Below, piece after piece: positions 1-7,288 of a DNA stretch of 22,500 bases. The notes beneath the pieces are model-generated. The model did not search any database. It saw only the letters and a list, made by a program, of their open reading frames with translations, and was not told the origin of the DNA. The stretch is from Botryococcus braunii (lineage: Eukaryota; Chlorophyta; Trebouxiophyceae), in contig MVGU01001288.1 in NCBI GenBank assembly GCA_002005505.1, positions 2,501 through 25,000 on the forward strand, written 5' to 3'. The translations under genes were made by a program, and so were the position numbers. The first letter of the stretch is position 1. Every line of letters starts with the position of its first letter.

Positions 1-564
1 ACTCTTGAAGGGGACCAGCTGCATCATGATGAATTCGAATGACTGTACATGCATCCCGTGTAAGCATCTTCAGTTTTTCACACATAGAAACGTGTCATGG
101 CGACCTCTTAGGGAAAGGCCTTCAGTGTGTCCCTTAAAGTCTTCTTTTCAAACTTTTGCCCATAACTAAATAAGTTCAAATTGCTACTCGGCGCTTTCTT
201 CGAGGCCTTGGCCATCGCCAAATAGTTATTGGTTGCGGAAGACTGGCAGCCTCCATCACGGGTCGCCAAGAACTAGCAAAAATGACAACCACTTGCAAGA
301 ATGGCCATGGAATGGAACTAACCAGAATGGCAACCTTTTAAATAGCAACTGCGGCCCGAACATATAGACGTCGTCAGAATCAAACCCCAATTCATATATT
401 TTACAATTTTGGCACCAAGGTAATCCTCAAGGAATCACTCATTTTGATCGATGATATCATGATTCATGAATCAGCAGTAGGGCTCAGAAGCCGGCTGAGC
501 ATCTGGTCAGAGCTCGCGATCGCCTCCAAGCCGTTAATAGCGTCTACACGTGTGTTAATCACTG
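1..564. other. Unassigned flanking DNA left of the retrotransposon copy
   Basis: No credible coding region, RNA gene or mobile element was recognised here. The only visible structure is a cluster of short palindromes (ATGATATCAT at 451-460 overlapping TGATTCATGAATCA at 460-473) and a hairpin-capable GCTCAG/CTGAGC pair at 482-500. The five bases CACTG at 560-564 touch the end of the retrotransposon LTR and would be its target duplication, but the partner cannot be checked because the other end of that copy is missing. Confidence 0.6.
451..473. repeat. Two overlapping perfect palindromes
   Basis: ATGATATCAT (451-460) and TGATTCATGAATCA (460-473) each read identically on both strands and share one base. 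No gene is close enough to suggest that they are operators. They may be chance in AT-rich flank. Confidence 0.5.
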
Positions 565-1165
565 TGTAATCAACGAAAGATTACATTGAGCCTTTCTTTG
601 AGAAAGGGGTGTTGCACAAACATTATATACAGTTCATGCTAACTAAAGTCTAAAGATCAAGACCATGCATAGATATGCTCATTGCTCCATACATTTTGCC
701 GTTGATCCGGTTCTGAAAAGTTCTGGCATTCGTCCGCGATACTATCAAGTCTGACTGACATGCTTCATTCATCGCTAAGATTCTACCATTGTTCTCAGTG
801 TTAGGCTTAGGAAGCAAAACAATTCCTATTACTATATTGTTCGTAGAGCTTAGGCTTGACAGAGCCTCTATGTGTTTTTAGCCAAAAACACCCAAGCGTG
901 AGTTGATGGATAAACCTTGAGATTGTCAAATGAGATGCAAGTCTCTCATACAGATTTGCTGCCAAAGATACCATGCCCAACACTTGCAAGCTACACTTAT
1001 TGATTCAAACCTAGGACGTAGGTTCAACAATGCTTTTAGACTTGTCATCAACAATGCTTTTAGACTTCTGAAGAGTCCAAGTTGAAACATTCTGCCATCT
1101 GCCTGGAAATGCCGCCTTCTTCATCTACATGTGGGGTAGCTTGGTCTGACATTTTTGATGTCGCA
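565..1165 (-). repeat. 3' LTR of Ty3-type copy 1 (inner boundary uncertain)
   Basis: In element orientation the LTR ends ...GATTACA at 565; copy 2 has the equivalent end at 21993. The inner boundary is not fixed, because neither copy keeps a normal 5' LTR for comparison. I place it at 1165 because the bases just upstream in element orientation (1166-1183) read GGAGGAGGATATGAGAGA, a plausible polypurine tract, followed by TG. Alternative starts are TGTTGATGAC (ending at 1053) and TGTTGAACC (ending at 1029), both in a small tandem repeat. The region holds no credible gene. Confidence 0.5.
1024..1067 (-). repeat. 24-bp tandem duplication in the 3' region of copy 1
   Basis: The sequence AAGTCTAAAAGCATTGTTGA occurs twice on the minus strand, separated by TGAC. 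The same duplication is present in copy 2 at 21491-21534, so it predates the split of the two copies. Confidence 0.75.
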
Positions 1166-1183
1166 TCTCTCATATCCTCCTCC
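1166..1183 (-). other. Candidate polypurine tract of copy 1
   Basis: On the minus strand this reads GGAGGAGGATATGAGAGA, followed directly by TG. Position and composition suit a plus-strand primer site, but the two T residues and the lack of a confirmed LTR boundary keep this tentative. Confidence 0.35.
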
Positions 1184-1367
1184 ATTGTAGACTTAACTGC
1201 CGGTTGCTGTAAATAATGTTGGCAGGCAATGGCAGGTGGAAGCTGTGTCCATACTTGTTCTTCACTCCTGCTGCGTTTATTGCCCTTGTATCCTGACTGC
1301 TGTCGCTTGGGTTGACGCTGCCGCTGATGCTGAGCGTGACGATGGTGAGATGGTGAAGAAGCGCTCC

Positions 1368-4300
1368 TCAGAAAATCAACAAGTGCTGTTGCCTGTAGTA
1401 ATCACCTTTCTTATGCTTAATGTCTGATAAGACTTGCTCAAAAGATCCAAATTGCCATCTCTCTAGGCCCATGAAATCTACTTTACTCTCAATGCCTGTA
1501 TATTCCGGCTGTTTACACTTACGCCTTTGTGCACGCCTGTGATGACCCTCAAGCTGCTGCTGCATTCTGTCACAAAGCTCCAGTGCTATGCGCTGATACT
1601 GCTCTTGCAAACTGTCCCGAAGATTAATTACATGCTCTGAAGGGCTGAATAGCTGAGCGGCATTAGCGAGCACATCGCGGACCGCAACGGGCAATTTTGG
1701 TGCATACCCATATATCATTTGGAAAGGAGAAAGTCCACGAAGAGCAGAATGAGGACGTGACATGTATGCATTAAGCATGGTGGGTAAAGAAAGGGTCCAT
1801 TCAACCGGATTGTCATTATAATGTGCAATAAGCATCGTTTTGATAGTTTTCACCAAGCGTTCCACAACACCGTTAGAAGAAGGGTGATTAGGAGAAATAG
1901 TGATGTGATAGATGTTAAGACGGGAAAGCATGTGTTTAAAATCAGCTAAAAATTCAGCACCATTATCAGAGGTTACTACTGCTGGGACACCATACCTGCA
2001 GATCCATGAGTAGTAAAATGAACGTGCAACAGTCATGGGTGTTTTATTATAGATTAGTGTTAATTCTGCAGCTTTGGTAAAATAATCTATCATAACTACA
2101 ACCCAGACTTTTTTCACATTTTTGTCTTTGTTATTCTTAAGGATCTTTTCAGGGTAAGGGCCAAACAGGTCAATGTGAACATGATCAAGTGGGCCAAACA
2201 AAGCGGGCTTCTGATAAGGAGGAGGTTGCGGGGATGCTGCCTTTATTTTCTGACACGCATTGCAAGTTTTTACAAACAAAGCAACATCTTCCTTAAATCC
2301 GGGCCAATGGAAATGGTTATGAAGTACTGCCAAGGTTTGAGAAATTCCAGGGTGTACTAGCACATCATGAATCATTCGAATTATATCCCATCTATAAGAG
2401 AGAAGGGGGCAAACAAGCCATCGAGCTGTCTTACCACGAACCTTTTTGAATACCATGATCCATCCAGGTATGCTCGGGTGAGAGGTGAAATAGGAGCCCC
2501 TTCTTCGAAAGTCAGCTGCTGTCCGCGGAGGCAGTGGCTTAAGGAGGTCGAGTTGATGTCCGGAGTGTACATAATCTAAAAATTCAGGAATCCTATAAGG
2601 GTCATACCTGTTTAAGCATAAAGGAGTTTCCTTGTCCCTTAGCTCCTCCAATTTCAACTCACCTTCCATGCCAAAATAAGGTGTACATGCAGGACAGTAC
2701 CAAGCTCCACTAGGGGGCAAAGACCTAGGGGGCAGCAGACATCTAAGATGGAAACACCGTTGACACCCATCGCAGATGACGATATTATCGTCGCCCTGAG
2801 GATAACCACAGACAACACATGGAATTTCGTCCAAGTCCTTCTGAGTCCTAGCTCCAGCAGGCCACACGGGATCAATAGCAAAAGCATACAGGGCCTCGGC
2901 ATAAACACAACGTGAAAGGCAGTCGGCTACTAGATTTTCTTCCCCCTTTTTATGTATAACAGTAAAGGTGTATTCTTGAAGCCTGAGAGCCCATCTTTCT
3001 AACTTAGAATTGGCATGTCTTTTAGTGTTCAGCCACTGTAATGCCGCATGATCAGTGTACACAATAAAATGTCTCCCATCTAAGAAGTGTCTAAATTTTT
3101 CGATAGCCCAAACCAAAGCCAAGCACTCACCTTCAGTTGGCGCATAGTTACGCTCTGCCGAATTTAACAAACGTGATGCAAAGGCAACAGGATGATCAAA
3201 CTCAGTCGCCTCATCGATTTGACTAAGTACGGCACCGATTGCTGCTTTTGACCAATCCGTGGTTAAGATGAAGGGCTTACGAAAATTAGGCAAACGGAGT
3301 AAAGGTTCTTTGGTTAAGCAAGATTTAAGTTTGTGAAAGGCTTCCTGGCATTCAGGGGTCCACTCAAACTTCACATTCTTTTTGAGCAGATTAGCCATAG
3401 GTTCAGAAATCAAAGCAAACTTATCAACATAAGTTCGATAGTAGCTTGCCGCGCTCAATACTGATCTTACCATAGTAACATCCCTCGGTATGGGCAAATG
3501 TGAAATGGCAGCTACGTTTTCGGGATCAGGTTTCATCCCACCCCCGCCCACAACATGTCCAAGCGCTTTGACCGAAGAGGCACCAAAAATACATTTTGGT
3601 CTGCCAAGTTTAATATTCTTGTCAGCTAGCTTTTGGAACACAAGTCTAATGTGCATTAGATGATCTTCCCATGAATCTGAAAAAATGTAAATGTCGTCAA
3701 GGTACTGTGCAGAAAAGCAAGTTTGCCCCAGTACATGATCAATAATCCTCTGAAAGGTGGATGAAGCGTTTTTAAGACCAAAGGGCATCCTAAGCCACTC
3801 ATATTTACCTTCAGGAGTCATGAAAGCTGTATATTTCGTACTATCAGGATGCATGGGGACCTGCCAGAATGCAGATTTAACATCCACACTGGAAAAATAT
3901 TTTGCATTGGTCATTCGACGCAACATGTTTTCAATCAAATGTAGAGGATATGGATCAGGTACAGTGCACAGGTTCAGGGGTCTAAAATCTATGCAAAGCC
4001 TTAGACTTGAATCATGTTTACGAACAATCATTGGAGCTGAGATCCAAGGAGAAGTAGATTCTTTAATTATACCAAGTTTTAAGAGCATTTCTACTTCTTT
4101 CAACATGAACTCTCTCTCTCTTTCCGAATATGAAGACATACTGCGAAATCTAGTTGGAGGTTCTGAATCCGGTTTCACTTCTATTTTGTGGCTAATGTGT
4201 GGGTCTTTGATTAATCCCAAATCTTCCTTGCTTGTGCTAAACAAATGTGAAAACTCAGACAGCAACTTCTCAATATCTTTGCGTTTGTCTTCATCTTCGG

Positions 4301-4628
4301 GTAATTGTTGCGGGTGTGCTTCAACTTCAAATAAACAAGGAATTTCATCTTCAAAAAGAGAGAGATCAGTTACATCAATTTCATGCATGGAGATCAAGTT
4401 AGAAATAGGTGAGTCAGAAGATGGACCGGGGTTACCCAGGCTTGCCGTCTGGTCTCTATATAAGAGGCTAAAGGGGAGCAAGGCTGAATCACATTTACTG
4501 CTCCGGATGAGCTGTTGTGCTTCATCAAAAGTCCAGAGGGTTGCTGGCAACCGGTGCTGATACTCAGGATCACTCCACAAGCACTCGAAAATTATTCTCA
4601 TGGGCGATTCGGATGTATCTGCGCACAA
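1368..4628 (-). CDS. Pol polyprotein of the Ty3-type element: RT, RNase H, PHD finger, integrase (open frame)
   Basis: This 1,086-codon frame is uninterrupted. Reverse transcriptase lies at about residues 180-345, with the catalytic YLDD near 309. RNase H follows at about 448-572 (TTDWS, TDHAALQWL, ENLVADCLSR). A C4HC3 PHD finger sits at 604-648. Then come an HHCC zinc-binding integrase N-domain at about 750-790 and a DDE core with HIDLFG, TSDNGAEF and SSNGVVER; I count 34 residues between the second Asp and the Glu. I see no chromodomain in the short C-terminus. There is no AUG at the start: the frame follows the gag-protease UAA (4629-4631) without a shift, so expression is probably by stop readthrough. 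An internal AUG about ten codons in is the alternative. Function: reverse transcription and integration in a Gag particle. This copy cannot supply Gag-Pol itself, because its gag is broken. Confidence 0.93.
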   Translation of the reverse strand: MCADTSESPMRIIFECLWSDPEYQHRLPATLWTFDEAQQLIRSSKCDSALLPFSLLYRDQTASLGNPGPSSDSPISNLISMHEIDVTDLSLFEDEIPCLFEVEAHPQQLPEDEDKRKDIEKLLSEFSHLFSTSKEDLGLIKDPHISHKIEVKPDSEPPTRFRSMSSYSEREREFMLKEVEMLLKLGIIKESTSPWISAPMIVRKHDSSLRLCIDFRPLNLCTVPDPYPLHLIENMLRRMTNAKYFSSVDVKSAFWQVPMHPDSTKYTAFMTPEGKYEWLRMPFGLKNASSTFQRIIDHVLGQTCFSAQYLDDIYIFSDSWEDHLMHIRLVFQKLADKNIKLGRPKCIFGASSVKALGHVVGGGGMKPDPENVAAISHLPIPRDVTMVRSVLSAASYYRTYVDKFALISEPMANLLKKNVKFEWTPECQEAFHKLKSCLTKEPLLRLPNFRKPFILTTDWSKAAIGAVLSQIDEATEFDHPVAFASRLLNSAERNYAPTEGECLALVWAIEKFRHFLDGRHFIVYTDHAALQWLNTKRHANSKLERWALRLQEYTFTVIHKKGEENLVADCLSRCVYAEALYAFAIDPVWPAGARTQKDLDEIPCVVCGYPQGDDNIVICDGCQRCFHLRCLLPPRSLPPSGAWYCPACTPYFGMEGELKLEELRDKETPLCLNRYDPYRIPEFLDYVHSGHQLDLLKPLPPRTAADFRRRGSYFTSHPSIPGWIMVFKKVRGKTARWLVCPLLSYRWDIIRMIHDVLVHPGISQTLAVLHNHFHWPGFKEDVALFVKTCNACQKIKAASPQPPPYQKPALFGPLDHVHIDLFGPYPEKILKNNKDKNVKKVWVVVMIDYFTKAAELTLIYNKTPMTVARSFYYSWICRYGVPAVVTSDNGAEFLADFKHMLSRLNIYHITISPNHPSSNGVVERLVKTIKTMLIAHYNDNPVEWTLSLPTMLNAYMSRPHSALRGLSPFQMIYGYAPKLPVAVRDVLANAAQLFSPSEHVINLRDSLQEQYQRIALELCDRMQQQLEGHHRRAQRRKCKQPEYTGIESKVDFMGLERWQFGSFEQVLSDIKHKKGDYYRQQHLLIF
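2685..2819 (-). other. PHD-type zinc finger inside Pol
   Basis: Eight zinc ligands follow the PHD pattern: CVVC, eleven residues, CDGC, four residues, H-x2-C, fourteen residues, then CPAC preceded by the usual Trp two residues upstream (AWYCPAC). PHD fingers commonly read histone H3 tails. The domain sits between RNase H and the integrase zinc domain, not at the integrase C-terminus where chromodomains occur in chromoviruses. All eight ligands are kept in copy 2 (19739-19873). A role in target-site choice is inference. Confidence 0.88.
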
Positions 4629-6079
4629 TTAGTCGGAGACTACACCTAGAGCTACTTGTTTCGTAGTGAACTCCAAATCCCTAACTTGATAAAGCGTTTT
4701 GGGGTGCAACTTATCAGGATTAAAGACATTTGACCTGGGGATGCCAATTGCAAAAGCAGCTTGTTGTGGTTTCAACTGCACATCATATCTGAGCATGAAG
4801 GGCCAACCTATCAAATAGTCGGTTGCTAAATTTTCAACAATGAACAAAGATGCACTATACCAAGCAAGATCAATGCAAAAAGGAACATCTTGCAGTGCTT
4901 CACAAGTCATGATTTGCGTTTTACCATCTGCAAGGTTTACACGAAATGGTTTGGTCTTTTTAATCTGACATGGTTTAAATGCATGTCTATCTCTCTTGAA
5001 CGCCCTCATACTCATCAAATTGACATTGCAACCAGTGTCAAAGTGAGCAATGAGTTTTTGAGAAAGAGGCTTGCCAGTCTTATCCATGTGGCTGAACTCG
5101 AACGACGGCATAGATGCCGTAGGTATGTTGAAGATTTCCGCCCGCATTAGTGCTGCTTGTAAGTACGGAATCTGTTGTTCCAGAGGCAGGGGCTCCGCTA
5201 GATGCATGGCTGGAGTGAGCAAAGTGCAGATGGGGATCTCATGTACATCTCCAACTAGGATAGTGGCCGAAGGGCCTGCATCAAAGTTAGAAACAAAAGC
5301 TGGTGCCCCACCCCCCTGTGCCTGGTCCTGACCGGGCACTACGCAACGCAAAGGCAGGTTCTGTTCAAGAGCCATATTATTGATGCACTGAGCAAGCTGA
5401 GATACAACAGTTTGAAGATCCTTATTCATCGGACGCACTAGTTTTTCCAAAGAATCTATAAAAGGTGCATATGCCGGGTTTCGATTCAATTGCACAAGAC
5501 CGGCCAACGAGATGGTTAACATGCACTGTCCCAATCGGTGTTCAGGTGAATTAAAGTAGGGAGCAGGCGCTACAGGGTGAAGATTTCTGTCATCACGTCT
5601 GTAGGGTTCAGCATTATAAGGCCTACGATTACCAGCAGCATTGGCTTGAACTTCTTCAGGAGAAGGGGTCCCAGACATGGGGCCCAGTGCTTGCATCATA
5701 TTAATAGAAATATCCGATGAGTCTGCAGATGGCATTGGAGGGGGTATGTTCACCTGAGGGTGAGGTTCCATAGGAGGAGGTATAGGCAATAAAAGAGAAT
5801 TGCACTCCCCCTTTTTGAACTTCTGAAAGGAATAGAGCTCGGCATCTTCAGCGCGTGCTTGAAATGAGAGATCGTAATATCGATTCGCATGATTCCGCTG
5901 TGCCGTGCGTGCCTCACGGAACATGCTCTCCAATGGAGTAGAAACATCACGGTACTAGAGACAGGCTCCTGGGGCCTTCTGTTAAGTAAATCAGAAATGT
6001 CCACCGTGTAAGCAGATAATTCAGGGCGCATTTGTCCAGGGCCTTGAGTGAGAGTAGTAATTACTAGATTGTCTCCAGC
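4629..6079 (-). pseudogene. C-terminal gag and aspartic protease of copy 1 (broken)
   Basis: This is the 3' portion of gag-protease, ending at the UAA at 4629-4631. It contains the retropepsin active site HFDTGCN and the downstream YLIGWPF strand. The frame is open from about 5948 to the stop. Upstream it is shifted: compared with copy 2 about 10 bp are missing near 5948-5949, so the segment from 6079 to that point reads in another frame. At 6079 the gene is cut by the TRIM insertion and resumes at 11179. The protease would process Gag and Pol in the particle. The stop codon is followed in the same frame by pol. Confidence 0.88.
6075..6079. repeat. Target site duplication of the TRIM, left copy (CCAGC)
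   Basis: CCAGC here and CCAGC at 11174-11178 bracket the TRIM. Copy 2 near 16477-16490 carries the uninterrupted site with CCAGC only once (complementary strand), so this is a verified 5-bp duplication. Confidence 0.93.
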
Positions 6080-6231
6080 TGTGGCGCTCAGCGGAATTCG
6101 AACCCGGGACTGTCGCCCGGCGTGGGATTGTGCTCTCTACCCAAAAGGAGCAACCACGTGTTCGGAGTACGGAGAGGGTAATTCTCTCGGATACTAACCG
6201 ATCGAGCCGGGGACGCATTCCGCGCGTTACA
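6080..6231 (-). repeat. 3' LTR of the TRIM, with tRNA-like promoter boxes
   Basis: 152 bp, reading TGTAACGCGC...GCGCCACA on the minus strand. It holds GGTTCGAATTCC (plus coordinates 6093-6104), one mismatch from the Pol III B box, and upstream GGCTCGATCGG (6198-6208), resembling an A box, followed by GGTTAGTATCC as in tRNA D loops. It differs from the other LTR only at about 6121 and 6194. Confidence 0.88.
6093..6208 (-). promoter_or_regulatory. Candidate tRNA-type Pol III internal promoter (A and B boxes) in the TRIM LTR
   Basis: On the minus strand the order is A-box-like GGCTCGATCGG, a D-loop-like GGTTAGTATCC, a hairpin GAGAG/CTCTC with a 7-nt loop, then B-box-like GGTTCGAATTCC about 95 bp downstream of the A box. 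The order matches a tRNA gene, but the spacing is longer and the D and anticodon stems would overlap, so this is tRNA-derived at best. The same boxes occur in the other LTR (B box at 11035-11046). Activity is inferred only. Confidence 0.5.
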
Positions 6232-6243
6232 TCTCCCCCCCTT
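6232..6243 (-). other. Polypurine tract of the TRIM
   Basis: Read on the minus strand, AAGGGGGGGAGA lies immediately upstream of the 3' LTR start TGTAACG, exactly where plus-strand DNA priming is expected in an LTR element. This fixes the element's orientation as minus. Confidence 0.8.
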
Positions 6244-6333
6244 AAGAGGAAACCCCCCGCTTAGGAGTTGGGCACCTCGGATTAGGTAGGCTCTGTGTCG
6301 ACTCTGCGATCCACAGGAGCTCGGCTCTTCTGG

Positions 6334-6343
6334 CCTCTACCTG
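6334..6343. repeat. Target site duplication of the LINE, left copy (CCTCTACCTG)
   Basis: The ten bases CCTCTACCTG are repeated exactly at 10952-10961. They mark the ends of the LINE and lie within the TRIM interior. Confidence 0.82.
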
Positions 6344-6376
6344 TTGTGTGGAGGGCTGTTCCGATACACTTCTACA

Positions 6377-7288
6377 ATGACGTCTATGTTTACACTTTTA
6401 GGGGAGAAGCGTGTTCGTTCGACTACACCTCCCCCTGGTGATGCCGCCATCGCCGTTGATGGTGCTCTGTCAGGCCCGATCCAGGAGGCCCTGAAGAACA
6501 TTCTGCCCACCATAATTACTGAGGTAGTAACAAAAGTAGTAGAACAGCTTGTTCCGAATCTCACGGCGCAGTTCAAGCAGGTCAGTGACAGATTGGACCA
6601 GATCACATTGTCCATTGCCGACAGTCACCGTGCAACTGCAGAGCTCCGCCAGGCTCAAGAGACTATTAGAGCCCTTCAAGAGCTTCACTCCAATGAAATC
6701 AACCGGCTTTTGTCGCGACAGGAGGGCCTGGAGCGCCAATGGAAAGCTCCCAATGCCATTCTATATAATGTCAACGAAGTCCCACGGGACTCGTTGACCG
6801 AAGTTAAGTCCCTCATTTCTGGTGGTGTGACCTCAGAAAATAATGGCATTATTGAGTGCCATCGTTTGGGGCGACAGAACCCGCAGGCCCAAAGACCTCG
6901 TCCCATCCTCATCAAGTTCGCAACCGTGGAGCAGAAACACGCGGCGTTTAAACATGCCAAGCAGCTACGGCTTAATGGAATCACTATGGATGATGATTTA
7001 ACCCCCGCCCAGCGTGCAACACGCAAGGAGCGCACTGCTGAAGCCATAGCTTTGAGGAATGCTGGGTGGCGCGTCTTCTGGAGGGGTGACCGCCTCTTCA
7101 AGGTCAAGGAGGGTGGGGCACCTACCCTTGTTCCTCTCTCCCACTCTAGATTGGGTGGGGGGGTTGTTTTGGGTCAGGCTGGAGGCATTTCAGGGTCCTC
7201 ACCCCCCCTTGGTGGCCTTGGTGAGGGGGTGGCTTCTCCGGGGCCCACCTCGGCGTCCGGCCCTACTCCTCCCGGTGATCATGCATAG
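6377..7288 (+). CDS. LINE ORF1 protein (L1 ORF1p-like RNA-binding protein)
   Basis: 303 residues from the first ATG after the LINE 5' end, terminated by TAG. Residues about 35-122 form a long amphipathic heptad-rich helix typical of the trimerising coiled coil. Residues about 125-195 look like the RRM-type domain of L1 ORF1p (AILYNVNE, PRPILIKFATVEQK). Residues about 200-245 match the C-terminal domain style (DDDLTPAQRATRKER, then WRVFWRGDRLFKV). The last 55 residues are rich in Gly, Pro and Ser. No zinc knuckle is present. The protein would coat the LINE RNA as a ribonucleoprotein. A few upstream codons are open, but without an ATG. The frame continues past the TAG directly into ORF2. Confidence 0.88.
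   Translation: MTSMFTLLGEKRVRSTTPPPGDAAIAVDGALSGPIQEALKNILPTIITEVVTKVVEQLVPNLTAQFKQVSDRLDQITLSIADSHRATAELRQAQETIRALQELHSNEINRLLSRQEGLERQWKAPNAILYNVNEVPRDSLTEVKSLISGGVTSENNGIIECHRLGRQNPQAQRPRPILIKFATVEQKHAAFKHAKQLRLNGITMDDDLTPAQRATRKERTAEAIALRNAGWRVFWRGDRLFKVKEGGAPTLVPLSHSRLGGGVVLGQAGGISGSSPPLGGLGEGVASPGPTSASGPTPPGDHA
7286..7288 (+). promoter_or_regulatory. Single in-frame UAG between LINE ORF1 and ORF2 (candidate readthrough site)
   Basis: ORF1 ends GCA TAG, followed by GGG TGT CAG in the same frame; the frame then stays open to 10699. The first in-frame ATG of ORF2 comes only at about 7613, inside the endonuclease domain. A G directly after the UAG is compatible with known leaky contexts. 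Readthrough is inferred, not shown. Confidence 0.6.

Noticed and set aside
3757..4560. 267-codon antisense open frame opposite RT (also at 18001-18804)
   Set aside because: It mirrors the conserved RT coding strand, has no recognisable domain and is explained as a shadow of codon bias.
1368..4628. Possible nuclear code with UAA or UAG read as Gln, as in some ulvophyte algae, suggested by in-frame stops in both element families
   Set aside because: The 1,086-codon pol frame has no internal UAA or UAG although Gln is common in it, and the extra stops in copy 2 replace Leu and Ser, not Gln.
6080..6231. A true tRNA gene in the TRIM LTR
   Set aside because: The A-to-B-box distance is too long, the D and anticodon stems would overlap, U33 is missing in the candidate loop and there is no acceptor stem.
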